A stretch of 64,000 nucleotides of DNA, taken from positions 124,001 to 188,000 of the forward strand of contig NZ_CP087998.1 of the NCBI RefSeq assembly GCF_021044585.1, given 5' to 3'. The position numbers and the translations under genes are program-made. The DNA is from Sulfurimonas sp. HSL-3221. GTDB taxonomy: Bacteria > Campylobacterota > Campylobacteria > Campylobacterales > Sulfurimonadaceae. Under the pieces are notes generated by a model that had not been told where the DNA came from, searched no databases, and was given only the letters and a program-made list of their open reading frames with translations. Below, piece after piece: positions 1 through 7,741 of the stretch; position 1 is the stretch's first letter; each line of letters opens with the position of its first letter.

Positions 1-320
1 GTGAATTTCCCCTGGAATGGACGCAGGAAGAGTACCTGCGCGAAAAGAAGCGTCTCGAGGCCGAAGGTGTCAGGGTCCTGTTGATCGACACGATCCTTAA
101 CCCCATCGACCATGCCGAGACGGTCACATACAATCCGCCGATGCTGGAGCAGGAGCCGGAGGGCTCCGTTTTCGTCTTTTACTGCGACACGGGCAAGGCC
201 TCCAAAGAGCGTCTGCCGGAGTTCCGCAAGCGGTTCCCCGGCAAGCACTGCATCTCCCTGCGGGGCGGGCGCGGCTACTGGCGCAAATACCTTCAGGTCA
301 AAGACAATGCTGACGCGTGA
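1..320 (+). CDS. rhodanese-like domain protein, C-terminal part (5' truncated)
   Basis: The reading frame is open from base 3, so the true start lies upstream of the window; about 105 codons are visible. The segment GSVFVFYCDTGKAS followed by a Lys/Arg-rich stretch and RGGRGYW resembles the active-site half of a rhodanese sulfurtransferase domain, with the Cys of YCDTGKAS at the expected catalytic place. The TTG near base 81 is inside the domain and is not a likely start. The stop overlaps the ATG of the next gene by 14 bases, so the two are probably co-transcribed. The substrate is unknown and the family call rests on the motif only. Confidence 0.55.
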   Translation, partial: EFPLEWTQEEYLREKKRLEAEGVRVLLIDTILNPIDHAETVTYNPPMLEQEPEGSVFVFYCDTGKASKERLPEFRKRFPGKHCISLRGGRGYWRKYLQVKDNADA

Positions 321-624
321 ACACGTCGACGCGTTTCTCGCCTGCCTGGACGAGGAGCGCTATTACGACGCCCACGAGGCGCTGGAAGATATCTGGTTTC
401 CCGTGCGCTCGCAGAAGACGCCGGAGATCCTGCTGCTCAAAGGGCTGATCAACGCCAGCGTCAGTTTCGAGCTGCACAAGCGCGGCCGGCCGCATAAATC
501 GCCCGGCCCGTGGGGCGTCTATCTGAAATACCGTGCGCATCTGCCGCAGATCGGCGGGCAGAACCCGCTCTATTTCGAGCTGGACGATGCCGTCCATGCC
601 GTCCAAAGGAGACTCGGTGACTGA
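307..624 (+). CDS. DUF309 family protein
   Basis: A 105-residue protein starting at an ATG that overlaps the preceding gene. The stretch RYYDAHEALEDIW near residues 17-29 is the hallmark of DUF309, a small helical family of unknown function in which the His-Glu and Asp-Trp positions are conserved. It has no signal peptide or membrane segment, so it is probably cytosolic. It overlaps the next gene by 8 bases, so it sits in a rhodanese-DUF309-nitroreductase run. An open frame reaches back to base 112, but that part only shadows the upstream gene. Confidence 0.75.
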   Translation: MLTREHVDAFLACLDEERYYDAHEALEDIWFPVRSQKTPEILLLKGLINASVSFELHKRGRPHKSPGPWGVYLKYRAHLPQIGGQNPLYFELDDAVHAVQRRLGD

Positions 625-1234
625 TTTTGCCGACGCGATGGCCTTCCGCCACGCCTGTAAACGTTTTTCGGATCAGCAGATCCCTGAAGCGACCTTTGAA
701 CAGGTCCTCGAATTCGGTCGGATGTCCCCCTCGTCGTTCGGGATGGAGCCGTGGCGCTTTCTCGTGGTGGCGGACACGGCCTTGCGCGAGGCCCTGCGCC
801 CGCTCTGCTGGAACCAGCCCCAGATCACCGAATCCAGCCACCTGCTCATTATCACGGCGGACAACGAGTGCATCAAACCGGGCACGGAGTACGTCCGTGC
901 GATGTTTGCGCGGCGGGGACTCCCCGAGGAGGCTTACGAGCGCTACCTTGGCGTCTACGCCGACCATATGGGGCCGCAGTTCCACAGCCGCGAGGCGATC
1001 GAGGCGTGGACGCACAAGCAGTGCTACTTGGCCGCGGCGAACATGATGACGGGGGCGGCATCGCTGCAGATCGACAGCTGTCCCATCGAAGGGTTTGAAA
1101 AAGCGAAGGTCGAAGCGCTGCTTGCGATGGAGCCTGCCCGTTCCGTCGCCCTGATCGTCGCCTTCGGCTACCGCCTGAACCCCCAGCCCGAGCATTATCG
1201 GCTCGATCTCGACGACGTCGTCGAGCGGCGGTAA
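617..1234 (+). CDS. nitroreductase family NAD(P)H-dependent oxidoreductase
   Basis: A 205-residue protein starting at GTG 617, chosen because AAAGGAG lies six bases upstream at 605-611. FRHACKRFSD, RMSPSSFGMEPWRFLVV (about residues 35-51) and the C-terminal GFEKAKVEALL / VALIVAFGYR pattern fit the nitroreductase-like FMN flavoprotein fold, in which dimers bind FMN and reduce nitro compounds, quinones or similar acceptors with NAD(P)H. Length matches the short members of the family. The physiological substrate cannot be told from sequence. It is the last gene of the first cluster. Confidence 0.82.
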   Translation: MTDFADAMAFRHACKRFSDQQIPEATFEQVLEFGRMSPSSFGMEPWRFLVVADTALREALRPLCWNQPQITESSHLLIITADNECIKPGTEYVRAMFARRGLPEEAYERYLGVYADHMGPQFHSREAIEAWTHKQCYLAAANMMTGAASLQIDSCPIEGFEKAKVEALLAMEPARSVALIVAFGYRLNPQPEHYRLDLDDVVERR

Positions 1235-1272
1235 CCCCGCGCACCCCCCGATCCGTTTTTAGCCGAATCGGC

Positions 1273-1278
1273 TATAAT
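1273..1278 (+). promoter_or_regulatory. -10 promoter box for nnr
   Basis: TATAAT lies 20 bases before the nnr ATG. It sits at the edge of the short palindrome AGCCGAATCGGCT (1261-1273), which could end transcription of the upstream nitroreductase. No convincing -35 is seen. Confidence 0.5.
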
Positions 1279-1298
1279 ATGCTAAAAACGGAATCCCC

Positions 1299-2690
1299 AT
1301 GCAGAACCTATTCGACGAAGTAGACTCCCTGGACAGACGCTGTTACGACGCCTATGGACTCAGCGAAGAGCTGTTGATGGAGCATGCCGCCGAAGCGATG
1401 GCGGGTGCAGTCAGGGAGCGCTTCGGCGCGGGCAGCCGCGTCGTGATCGTCTGCGGCCCGGGCAACAACGGTGCCGACGGATTGGCGCTGGCCCGTCTGC
1501 TGCATGGGGTCTACCATGTCGAAGTCGTGCTGCCGCTGGAGGTGAAATCGCCGATGGCCCGTCTGCAGTATGAGCGACTGCAGAAGCTGGGCGTGCCGGT
1601 CGTCGACGCGATTACACCGTGCGATGTGCTCGTTGACGCCATCTTCGGCAGCGGCCTGGGACGGCCGCTGGGCAGCGGGATCATCGGGCTGATCAAGCTG
1701 ATGAACGCCCTAGGGGCTTTCAAACTCGCCTGCGATATACCGACGGGGCTGCGCAGCGGAGGGAGTTGCGATACGGTGGTCTTCCGTGCCGACCTGACGG
1801 TGACGATGGGCGCGCTCAAGCGCGGCATGTTCAGTGACGCGGCTAAAAACGCCGTCGGCGAGATCACGGTAGCCGAGCTCGGCGTGTCGCGCAGCCTCTA
1901 CGAAAAAGAGACACCCTGGAAGCTGCTGGAGCGTGACGACCTGCACCTGCCGCTGCGCGAAAACGCCGATGTGCACAAAGGGAGCTTCGGTCATCTCGGC
2001 ATCGTCTGCGGCGAAAAGAGCGGGGCGGCCATTATTGCCGGCAAGGCGGCCCTGCGCTTCGGCGTGGGGCTGGTGACCCTGCTCTCGAACGAGGAGGTCG
2101 CCATCCCCTATGAACTGATGCAGTCGCACCTGCGTCCGAAAACGGTCAACGCCGTCGCCATCGGGATGGGGCTGGGGCAGGAGTTCGCCGAACAGGAGCT
2201 GCGGGAGCGGATAGACAATGACATCCCCCTGGTCTGCGACGCGGATATCTTCGCGCACCCGATGCTGGGGGAACTCCTGAAGCGCAAGCGCATCGTCCTT
2301 ACCCCGCACCCCAAAGAGTTTACGACCCTGCTGAGCCGAACGGGCATCGCCACGACCGATGTGCGGGGCCTGCAGCAAGACCGCTTCAAATTTGTCGAAG
2401 CTTTCTGCCGTGCCTACCCCGATGCGGTGCTGCTGCTCAAGGGTGCCAACGTCATTATTGGGCAGGGGGATCAGTTCTATGTTAATCCCCACGGCACCAA
2501 CGCCCTGGCCAAGGGTGGCAGCGGTGACGTCCTTTCGGGCCTTGTCGGGGCCCTGCTGGCCCAGGGGTACACGCCGCTTGATGCTGCGATCCACGCCTCT
2601 TTGGCGCACACGGAGGCGGCACGGCGCTTTAAGGGGCAGCAGTATGCCCTGACGCCGGACGACCTGATCGAAGGGGTTTGCTGCCTATGA
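1299..2690 (+). CDS. nnr: bifunctional NAD(P)H-hydrate epimerase / ADP-dependent NAD(P)H-hydrate dehydratase
   Basis: A 463-residue fusion that repairs hydrated NADH and NADPH. The N-terminal YjeF_N epimerase domain (about residues 1-205) carries the nucleotide-binding motif CGPGNNGADGLALAR at 52-66. The C-terminal dehydratase domain (about 215-460) has LTPHPKEF and the ribokinase-like signature AKGGSGDVLSG near 404-414. Length is slightly shorter than E. coli Nnr (about 515). The stop overlaps purN (ATGA), indicating coupled translation. The start is the first ATG behind a TATAAT box; the domain begins directly after it. Confidence 0.93.
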   Translation: MQNLFDEVDSLDRRCYDAYGLSEELLMEHAAEAMAGAVRERFGAGSRVVIVCGPGNNGADGLALARLLHGVYHVEVVLPLEVKSPMARLQYERLQKLGVPVVDAITPCDVLVDAIFGSGLGRPLGSGIIGLIKLMNALGAFKLACDIPTGLRSGGSCDTVVFRADLTVTMGALKRGMFSDAAKNAVGEITVAELGVSRSLYEKETPWKLLERDDLHLPLRENADVHKGSFGHLGIVCGEKSGAAIIAGKAALRFGVGLVTLLSNEEVAIPYELMQSHLRPKTVNAVAIGMGLGQEFAEQELRERIDNDIPLVCDADIFAHPMLGELLKRKRIVLTPHPKEFTTLLSRTGIATTDVRGLQQDRFKFVEAFCRAYPDAVLLLKGANVIIGQGDQFYVNPHGTNALAKGGSGDVLSGLVGALLAQGYTPLDAAIHASLAHTEAARRFKGQQYALTPDDLIEGVCCL

Positions 2691-3280
2691 AGCCGCGCGT
2701 CGTCATTTTGTTCAGCGGGGAGGGGACAAACCTCCAGAAACTGCTGGAGGCCCTCCCCTCCCACGGCATTGAGATCGCCGCGGCGATTACGAACCGGCCC
2801 CAGGCCCCCGGCATAAAGCGGGCGGAAGCGTTCGGGGTCCCTGTGGAGGTGATCGATCATACGCTTTATGAAAGCCGCGAGGCGTTTGATGCCGTGCTCG
2901 TTGAACGGATCGAGAAGTACGGCCCCCACCTGACGGTGACAGCGGGTTTTATGCGCATCCTGACCCCCGTCTTTACCGACCGCATTCGCGCCGTCAACAT
3001 CCACCCCTCGCTGCTGCCCAAGTACAAAGGGGCGCGGGCGATCGAACAGGCCTACGAGAGCGGGGACACCGTCTGCGGCGTCAGCGTCCACTGGGTGACG
3101 GGAGAGCTCGACAGCGGTACCGTAATCGCCCAGTCCTCCTTCGAACGCACGGAAACGATGGATGCCGCCGCCTTTGAAGCGGCCGTCCACGACCTCGAGT
3201 ACGAGCTGCTCCCCCGGACCGTCGCTGCCCTGCTGGAGGGCGGGGACGGATTAGAGGGTGCCGTTAGGGCTTTAGCGTAA
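2687..3280 (+). CDS. purN: phosphoribosylglycinamide formyltransferase 1
   Basis: A 197-residue cytosolic enzyme of purine biosynthesis that transfers the formyl group of 10-formyl-tetrahydrofolate to glycinamide ribonucleotide. LFSGEGTNLQKLL near residues 8-20 is the phosphate-binding loop (usually GxGSNL, here GEGTNL). NIHPSLLPKYKG carries the catalytic Asn and His, and GVSVHWVTGELDSG the catalytic Asp. The ATG at 2687 overlaps the nnr stop. A TTG nine bases earlier is in frame but sits on the Shine-Dalgarno-like AAGGGG at 2671-2676, so I reject it. Confidence 0.93.
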   Translation: MKPRVVILFSGEGTNLQKLLEALPSHGIEIAAAITNRPQAPGIKRAEAFGVPVEVIDHTLYESREAFDAVLVERIEKYGPHLTVTAGFMRILTPVFTDRIRAVNIHPSLLPKYKGARAIEQAYESGDTVCGVSVHWVTGELDSGTVIAQSSFERTETMDAAAFEAAVHDLEYELLPRTVAALLEGGDGLEGAVRALA

Positions 3281-3333
3281 GATACGTTATAGATTAGCTG
3301 TGTTATAACCCGGAAACTTTTTGGAGAGAGACA

Positions 3334-4113
3334 ATGAGCGATACACTTAAAATCGGAAAATACGAGTTCAACAGCCGCCTCATCGTGGGCAGCGGGAAAT
3401 ACAAGGATTTCGAAACGACGAAGGAGGCGACACTGGCTTCGGGATCGGAGCTGATCACCGTCGCGGTGCGCCGTTTGAACATTACGGACCCGAACAAGGA
3501 GAACCTGCGCGACACCTTCAAAGGAACAGGCGTGCAGTTCCTTCCCAACTCTGCAGGGTGTACGACGGCCGAGGAGGCGATCACGACCTTCCGCCTGACC
3601 CGCGAGGCGACGGGCATCGACCTGATCAAGCTCGAGGTCATCGGCGATACGCAAAAGACACTCTACCCGGACGTGCTTGAGACAATCAAGGCGTGCGAGG
3701 TCCTGGCCAAGGACGGTTTTACGATCATGGCTTACACCTCCGACGACCCGATTATGGCCAAGCGCCTTGAAGATGCCGGCGCGCACGCCATCATGCCGTT
3801 GGCGGCGCCCATCGGTTCGGGTCTGGGGATCCAGAACCGCTACAACGTCGTCTTTGTCCGCGAAGCGGTCAGCGTTCCGGTCATTGTCGATGCGGGCATC
3901 GGTTGTGCTTCCGATGCGGCGGCGGCGATGGAACTGGGGGCCGAAGGGGTCCTCACCAACACGGCGATCGCCCAGGCATCCGACCCGATGACGATGGCGG
4001 TGGCGATGAAGCATGCCGTCATGGCGGGCCGCATGAGCTACCTCGCCGGGCGTATCCCGAAACGCCCCTATGCGACGGCGTCATCTCCGATCGACGGGAT
4101 GATTCAGTTCTAA
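3334..4113 (+). CDS. thiG: thiazole synthase
   Basis: A 259-residue TIM-barrel enzyme that builds the thiazole phosphate of thiamine from 1-deoxy-D-xylulose 5-phosphate, dehydroglycine and ThiS thiocarboxylate. Lys99 in [10 protein letters not shown] is the Schiff-base lysine; [16 protein letters not shown] and [25 protein letters not shown] form the phosphate-binding half. A GGAGAGA ribosome site lies just upstream of the ATG. ThiS, ThiF and ThiH are not adjacent in this window. The 53-base leader is too short for a TPP riboswitch. Confidence 0.95.
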   Translation: MSDTLKIGKYEFNSRLIVGSGKYKDFETTKEATLASGSELITVAVRRLNITDPNKENLRDTFKGTGVQFLPNSAGCTTAEEAITTFRLTREATGIDLIKLEVIGDTQKTLYPDVLETIKACEVLAKDGFTIMAYTSDDPIMAKRLEDAGAHAIMPLAAPIGSGLGIQNRYNVVFVREAVSVPVIVDAGIGCASDAAAAMELGAEGVLTNTAIAQASDPMTMAVAMKHAVMAGRMSYLAGRIPKRPYATASSPIDGMIQF

Positions 4114-4139
4114 GGGACTGTTGCTCTTTTTCATGTAAA

Positions 4140-4275
4140 GGCACCTTTTCCGTAGCTTTGTTCCCCTTCTTTTTTACGACGAGGCATTTAGTGCCTCGCA
4201 GGCATTGCGCTTTAGCGCTTATGCTCGTACAAAAAAGAAGCCGAACCGGGAAGAAAAAAGTACGAAAAGGCTGCC
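4140..4275. repeat. large nested imperfect palindrome between thiG and ackA
   Basis: Outer arms at 4140-4154 and 4261-4275 pair around inner arms at 4166-4179 and 4225-4240, each with one or two unpaired bases. Inside sit two short hairpins: CGAGGCA/TGCCTCG (4180-4198) and GCAT-GCGC/GCGC-ATGC (4202-4224), both with loops containing TTTA. The flanking genes converge, so a two-way transcription stop is possible, but the branched shape is more elaborate than an ordinary terminator and could be a MITE-like or REP-like element. No credible gene lies in 4114-4366. Confidence 0.5.
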
Positions 4276-4366
4276 GCGCCGTATAACTTCCTAAATGCCT
4301 TTCAAATGTCACAGCTGTGTTGGACGTTCCATGGGTGCAGTCAACCGTAATATATTCTGTCTGTCC

Positions 4367-5560
4367 CTATCTTCCCTGTGTGAGATACGGTAGGCATTGC
4401 CGTGCGATGGAGTGCTCTTCGTCCGTGGGGATGACATGCAGCTGGCTGCGGCTCCCTTCGGCGTGGAATGCGCCTCCCTCCTCCGTCAGATTCTCGTTTT
4501 TCATCTTATCGGTCTCGATCCCTAGGATATGCAGCCCTTTGCAGACGGCATGGCGGACGGCGCTGCTGTGTTCGCCGATGCCGCCGGTAAAGACGACGGC
4601 GTCCACGCGGTCAAGCAGCACGGCGTAGGCGCCGATGTATTTTCGGATGCGGCGCACAAAGAGTTCGAAGGCGAGCAGGGCCTCGGGCTCTTCGTCGCGC
4701 ATCCGGTTTTCGATATCGCGCATATCGTTGGTCCCGGCGATTCCCTTCAGACCGCATTCACGGTTGAGGAGGGTATCGAGTTCCTCCGCATCCATACCCG
4801 TTTCGCGCGACAGATAGGCGAGCAGGCCCGGGTCGATGTCGCCGCTGCGCGTTCCCATGACGAGTCCTTCGAGGGGGGTGAAGCCCATCGACGTATCGAT
4901 GCTGCGGCCGTTGCGGATGGCGCAGGCGCTGGCCCCGTTGCCCAGGTGCAGGGTAATGAGGTTGACGGCGTCAAGGGATTTTCCCATCCGCGCCGCGCAT
5001 TCGGCGGCGACGTAGGCGTGGGAGGTACCGTGAAAGCCGTAGCGCCGGACGGAGAGCTCGCTGTAGAAACGCGCCGGCAGGGCATAGCGGAAGGCGGAGG
5101 GCGGCATGGTGTGGTGAAACGCCGTGTCGAAGACGGCGATCTGCGGGACATGGGGGGCGAGGTTCCGCATGGCCCGGATCCCTTTGGCGTTGGCCGGGTT
5201 GTGGAGGGGGGCCAACGGACTGAGGGCTTCGATGGCTTCCAGGACGGTGTCGTCGAGGCGGACGGGGCCGCTGAAACGCTCGCCGCCGTGTACGACACGG
5301 TGGCCTATTCCCTCGAGGGCGTCGAAACTGTCGATGAAGCCGTTGTCGATCAGCAGGTCGCGGACCGCGGCAAGCGCGGCGTCGTGGTCGGCGACGGGAA
5401 GGTCGAGGCGGACGTGCTCTTGGCATCCGTGAAGGATGGCGTGGGCGTCGCCGCGGCCGATATTTTCCACGAGGCCTGAGACGATCACCTGCTCCGAGCG
5501 CATTTCAAAGAGTTTGAACTTCACCGACGAACTGCCGGCGTTGATGACGAGGATCTTCAC
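4367..5560 (-). CDS. ackA: acetate kinase
   Basis: A 397-residue kinase that interconverts acetate plus ATP with acetyl phosphate plus ADP. The ASKHA-fold landmarks are present: VINAGSSSVKFKLFE near residue 5, GHRVVHGGERF, VFDTAFHHTMP, GFHGTSHAYV, and LHLGNGASACAI with FTPLEGLVMGTRSGDIDP, then VFTGGIGEHSS near the C-terminus. Length is normal. The start codon overlaps the pta stop by four bases (ATGA), so the pair is an operon transcribed as pta-ackA. Confidence 0.96.
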   Translation of the reverse strand: MKILVINAGSSSVKFKLFEMRSEQVIVSGLVENIGRGDAHAILHGCQEHVRLDLPVADHDAALAAVRDLLIDNGFIDSFDALEGIGHRVVHGGERFSGPVRLDDTVLEAIEALSPLAPLHNPANAKGIRAMRNLAPHVPQIAVFDTAFHHTMPPSAFRYALPARFYSELSVRRYGFHGTSHAYVAAECAARMGKSLDAVNLITLHLGNGASACAIRNGRSIDTSMGFTPLEGLVMGTRSGDIDPGLLAYLSRETGMDAEELDTLLNRECGLKGIAGTNDMRDIENRMRDEEPEALLAFELFVRRIRKYIGAYAVLLDRVDAVVFTGGIGEHSSAVRHAVCKGLHILGIETDKMKNENLTEEGGAFHAEGSRSQLHVIPTDEEHSIARQCLPYLTQGR

Positions 5561-7662
5561 GATGGCGTCTCCTGGGCCTGGATGGCAGTAATGGCGACGG
5601 TGTTGACGATGTCGGCGACGCTGCAGCCGCGGCTGAGGTCGTTGACGGGACGGTTCAACCCCTGCAGCACGGGACCGATGGCGACGGCGCCCGCGGAGCG
5701 CTGGACGGCCTTGTAGGTGTTGTTGCCGGTGTTGAGGTCGGGAAAGATGAAAACGGTCGCCTGCCCCGCCACCGTGCTGCCGGGCATCTTCTGCGCCCCG
5801 ACCTCCGGGTCGATGGCCGCGTCGTACTGGATGGGACCGTCCACGGCAAGTTCGGGGCGCTGTTCCCGGACGAGCTTTGTCGCTTCGCGCACTTTTTCAA
5901 CGTCGCTCCCGACCCCGGAGTCCCCGGTGGAGTAAGAGAGCATCGCCACACGCGGTTCAATGCCGAAGCGTCGGGCCGTCTCCGCCGACGCGATCGCGAT
6001 TTCCGCCAGTTGGGCCGCATCGGGGTCCGGGTTGACGGCGCAGTCGGCATAGACGAGGACCCGGGTGTCGAAGCACATGAAAAAGCAGCTCGATACGATG
6101 TTCTGCCCCGGCGCCGTTTTGATCGTCTGCAGGGCCGGGAGGATTGTTTCGCGGGTCGTATGCGTCGCCCCGCTGACCATGCCGTCGCACTCCCCCTGCG
6201 CCACCATCATCGTCGCGAAGAGGGTCGTGTTGCCCAGGGCGTCGTAGGCGGCTTCGAGGGAGACGCCTTTGTGGGCGCGCAGTTTGGCATAGGCCTTGGC
6301 CAGGCGGCGTTTTTGCTGTTCGTCTTCGGGGTCGACGATGGTCGCATTGCGCAGATCGAGCCCCAGGGCGGCGGCCCGGGCCGCAATGTTTTCCGCCGAG
6401 CCCAAAAGGGCGATGCCGACGGCCCGCCGGCGCAGCAGGATGTCGGCGGCCCGGAGGATGCGGTCGTCGGAGGTTTCGGGCAGGATGATCGTCTTGCGAT
6501 CCCCCGCGGCCCGGGCGAAGAGACGGTGCTCGAACATGGCCGGGGTGACGATCCCGGCCGACGCCGCGGCGAGCTTGGTCTCAATCAGTTTCGCGTCGAC
6601 GTTCTGGTTGAAGACCCCCAGCGCCGTGGCGATCTTTTTCGGCGATGCGGCATCGATGCGGGCGGGAAAGGCGCGCACCATCTGGGCAACCTCGACCGTC
6701 TCTTTCGGGAGGTGCAGCAGCGGTATCTGCATGGCGTCAAGGCCCTTGAGGAGCTCAATGACGCTTTGTGCAGGGGGTGTTTCGCCTGTCAGGAGCACGG
6801 CGCTGACCGCCGGAAAATTCCCGGCGTAGTTCGCGGCCGTCGCGCCGAGGATGATATCGGCGCGGTCCGAGGGGGTAATGATGAGGTCGTCGGTCCTGAT
6901 ATGCGTCAGGAAATGTTCCAGGTGCATGGCGGCGATACGGGGCTGGGCGATAAGGCGGTGAAGCTGCTCGTTGGTGCCGATCAGTATGTCCGCGCCCAGT
7001 CCTTCGGCAAGCTGGTAGACGTTGGGGCGGTCGAGCGTCGTGACTTCGGGCAGCAGGACGACCGGTTCGGGGATCTCCGGGCAGACGTTCTGGTCCCGGC
7101 GGTGGGCTTCATAAAGCGCGGCGTCGCAGCGGTTTGCAAAGAGCATCAGCAGGGAGACGCCCTGTTTCTTGATGGCGTAGCTCCAGAGCCGTAGCGCCTC
7201 TTTGAGCCCGGTTTCATCCATGCCGCGGGCCGGGACGACGCCGACGACGGGCGCGGCGAGGTTCTTGGCGATCTCGACGTTGAGGTCGAAGTCGATCAGC
7301 TGGGAGAGCGCATCGTCGACCACCCCCTGGCAGAGAACGAAGTCGTAGGTTTCCAGCAGGGCGTCGTGCCGTTCGATGATCGTCTCGATCAGCCGGTCGA
7401 TCTTTCCTTCGGAGAGCAGGGTTTCGGCCTCGGAGACCGTCAGGCCGACGGCACTCTCGTAGGGCTGCTCCAGCGCGAAATGGCTGAGAATGGTCAGGGT
7501 ATCCGGATCTTTCCCGGCGGCGTCGGCGATCAGCGGCCGGAAAAAGGCGACCCTGCCGTGCAGCCGCAGCAGCAGTTCCGTCATGCCGAGTGTGACAAGG
7601 ATACTCCCTGCATTGCGGGTTTTGGAAACGATATAGAGCGAGCGTACGGTTTCGGCATTCAT
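5557..7662 (-). CDS. pta: phosphate acetyltransferase
   Basis: A 701-residue long-form Pta converting acetyl-CoA and phosphate into acetyl phosphate. The first ~210 residues form a BioD/AAA-like regulatory domain, followed by a DRTGG-type region near 215-330 and the catalytic PTA_PTB domain (about 375-700) with HRLFARAAGDRKTIILPE, CDGMVSGATHTT, VSSCFFMCFDTRVLVYAD, and MLSYSTGDSGVG. The upstream gap to the divergent DUF748 gene is 79 bases and holds promoters for both. Its ribosome site is weak. Confidence 0.95.
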   Translation of the reverse strand: MNAETVRSLYIVSKTRNAGSILVTLGMTELLLRLHGRVAFFRPLIADAAGKDPDTLTILSHFALEQPYESAVGLTVSEAETLLSEGKIDRLIETIIERHDALLETYDFVLCQGVVDDALSQLIDFDLNVEIAKNLAAPVVGVVPARGMDETGLKEALRLWSYAIKKQGVSLLMLFANRCDAALYEAHRRDQNVCPEIPEPVVLLPEVTTLDRPNVYQLAEGLGADILIGTNEQLHRLIAQPRIAAMHLEHFLTHIRTDDLIITPSDRADIILGATAANYAGNFPAVSAVLLTGETPPAQSVIELLKGLDAMQIPLLHLPKETVEVAQMVRAFPARIDAASPKKIATALGVFNQNVDAKLIETKLAAASAGIVTPAMFEHRLFARAAGDRKTIILPETSDDRILRAADILLRRRAVGIALLGSAENIAARAAALGLDLRNATIVDPEDEQQKRRLAKAYAKLRAHKGVSLEAAYDALGNTTLFATMMVAQGECDGMVSGATHTTRETILPALQTIKTAPGQNIVSSCFFMCFDTRVLVYADCAVNPDPDAAQLAEIAIASAETARRFGIEPRVAMLSYSTGDSGVGSDVEKVREATKLVREQRPELAVDGPIQYDAAIDPEVGAQKMPGSTVAGQATVFIFPDLNTGNNTYKAVQRSAGAVAIGPVLQGLNRPVNDLSRGCSVADIVNTVAITAIQAQETPS

Positions 7663-7708
7663 AGCGGTAATTTACCATAAAACGGTTAGGAGTTCATTAC
7701 CGCTGGGG

Positions 7709-7714
7709 TATAAT
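7709..7714 (+). promoter_or_regulatory. -10 promoter box for the DUF748 gene
   Basis: TATAAT lies 27 bases before the ATG at 7742 and upstream of the AAGGAG at 7730-7735. It lies in the short region shared with the divergent pta gene. Confidence 0.5.
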
Positions 7715-7741
7715 GTGAGCAGAGACGATAAGGAGACGGTC

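Noticed and set aside
461-1195. Minus-strand frame over the nitroreductase
   Set aside because: No start signal, no domain, and lies opposite a well-supported gene.
3281-3333. TPP riboswitch before thiG
   Set aside because: The leader is only 53 bases and lacks the conserved THI-box core.
3903-4286. Frame running out of thiG into the palindrome
   Set aside because: Out-of-frame shadow of thiG extended by chance into a structured intergenic region.
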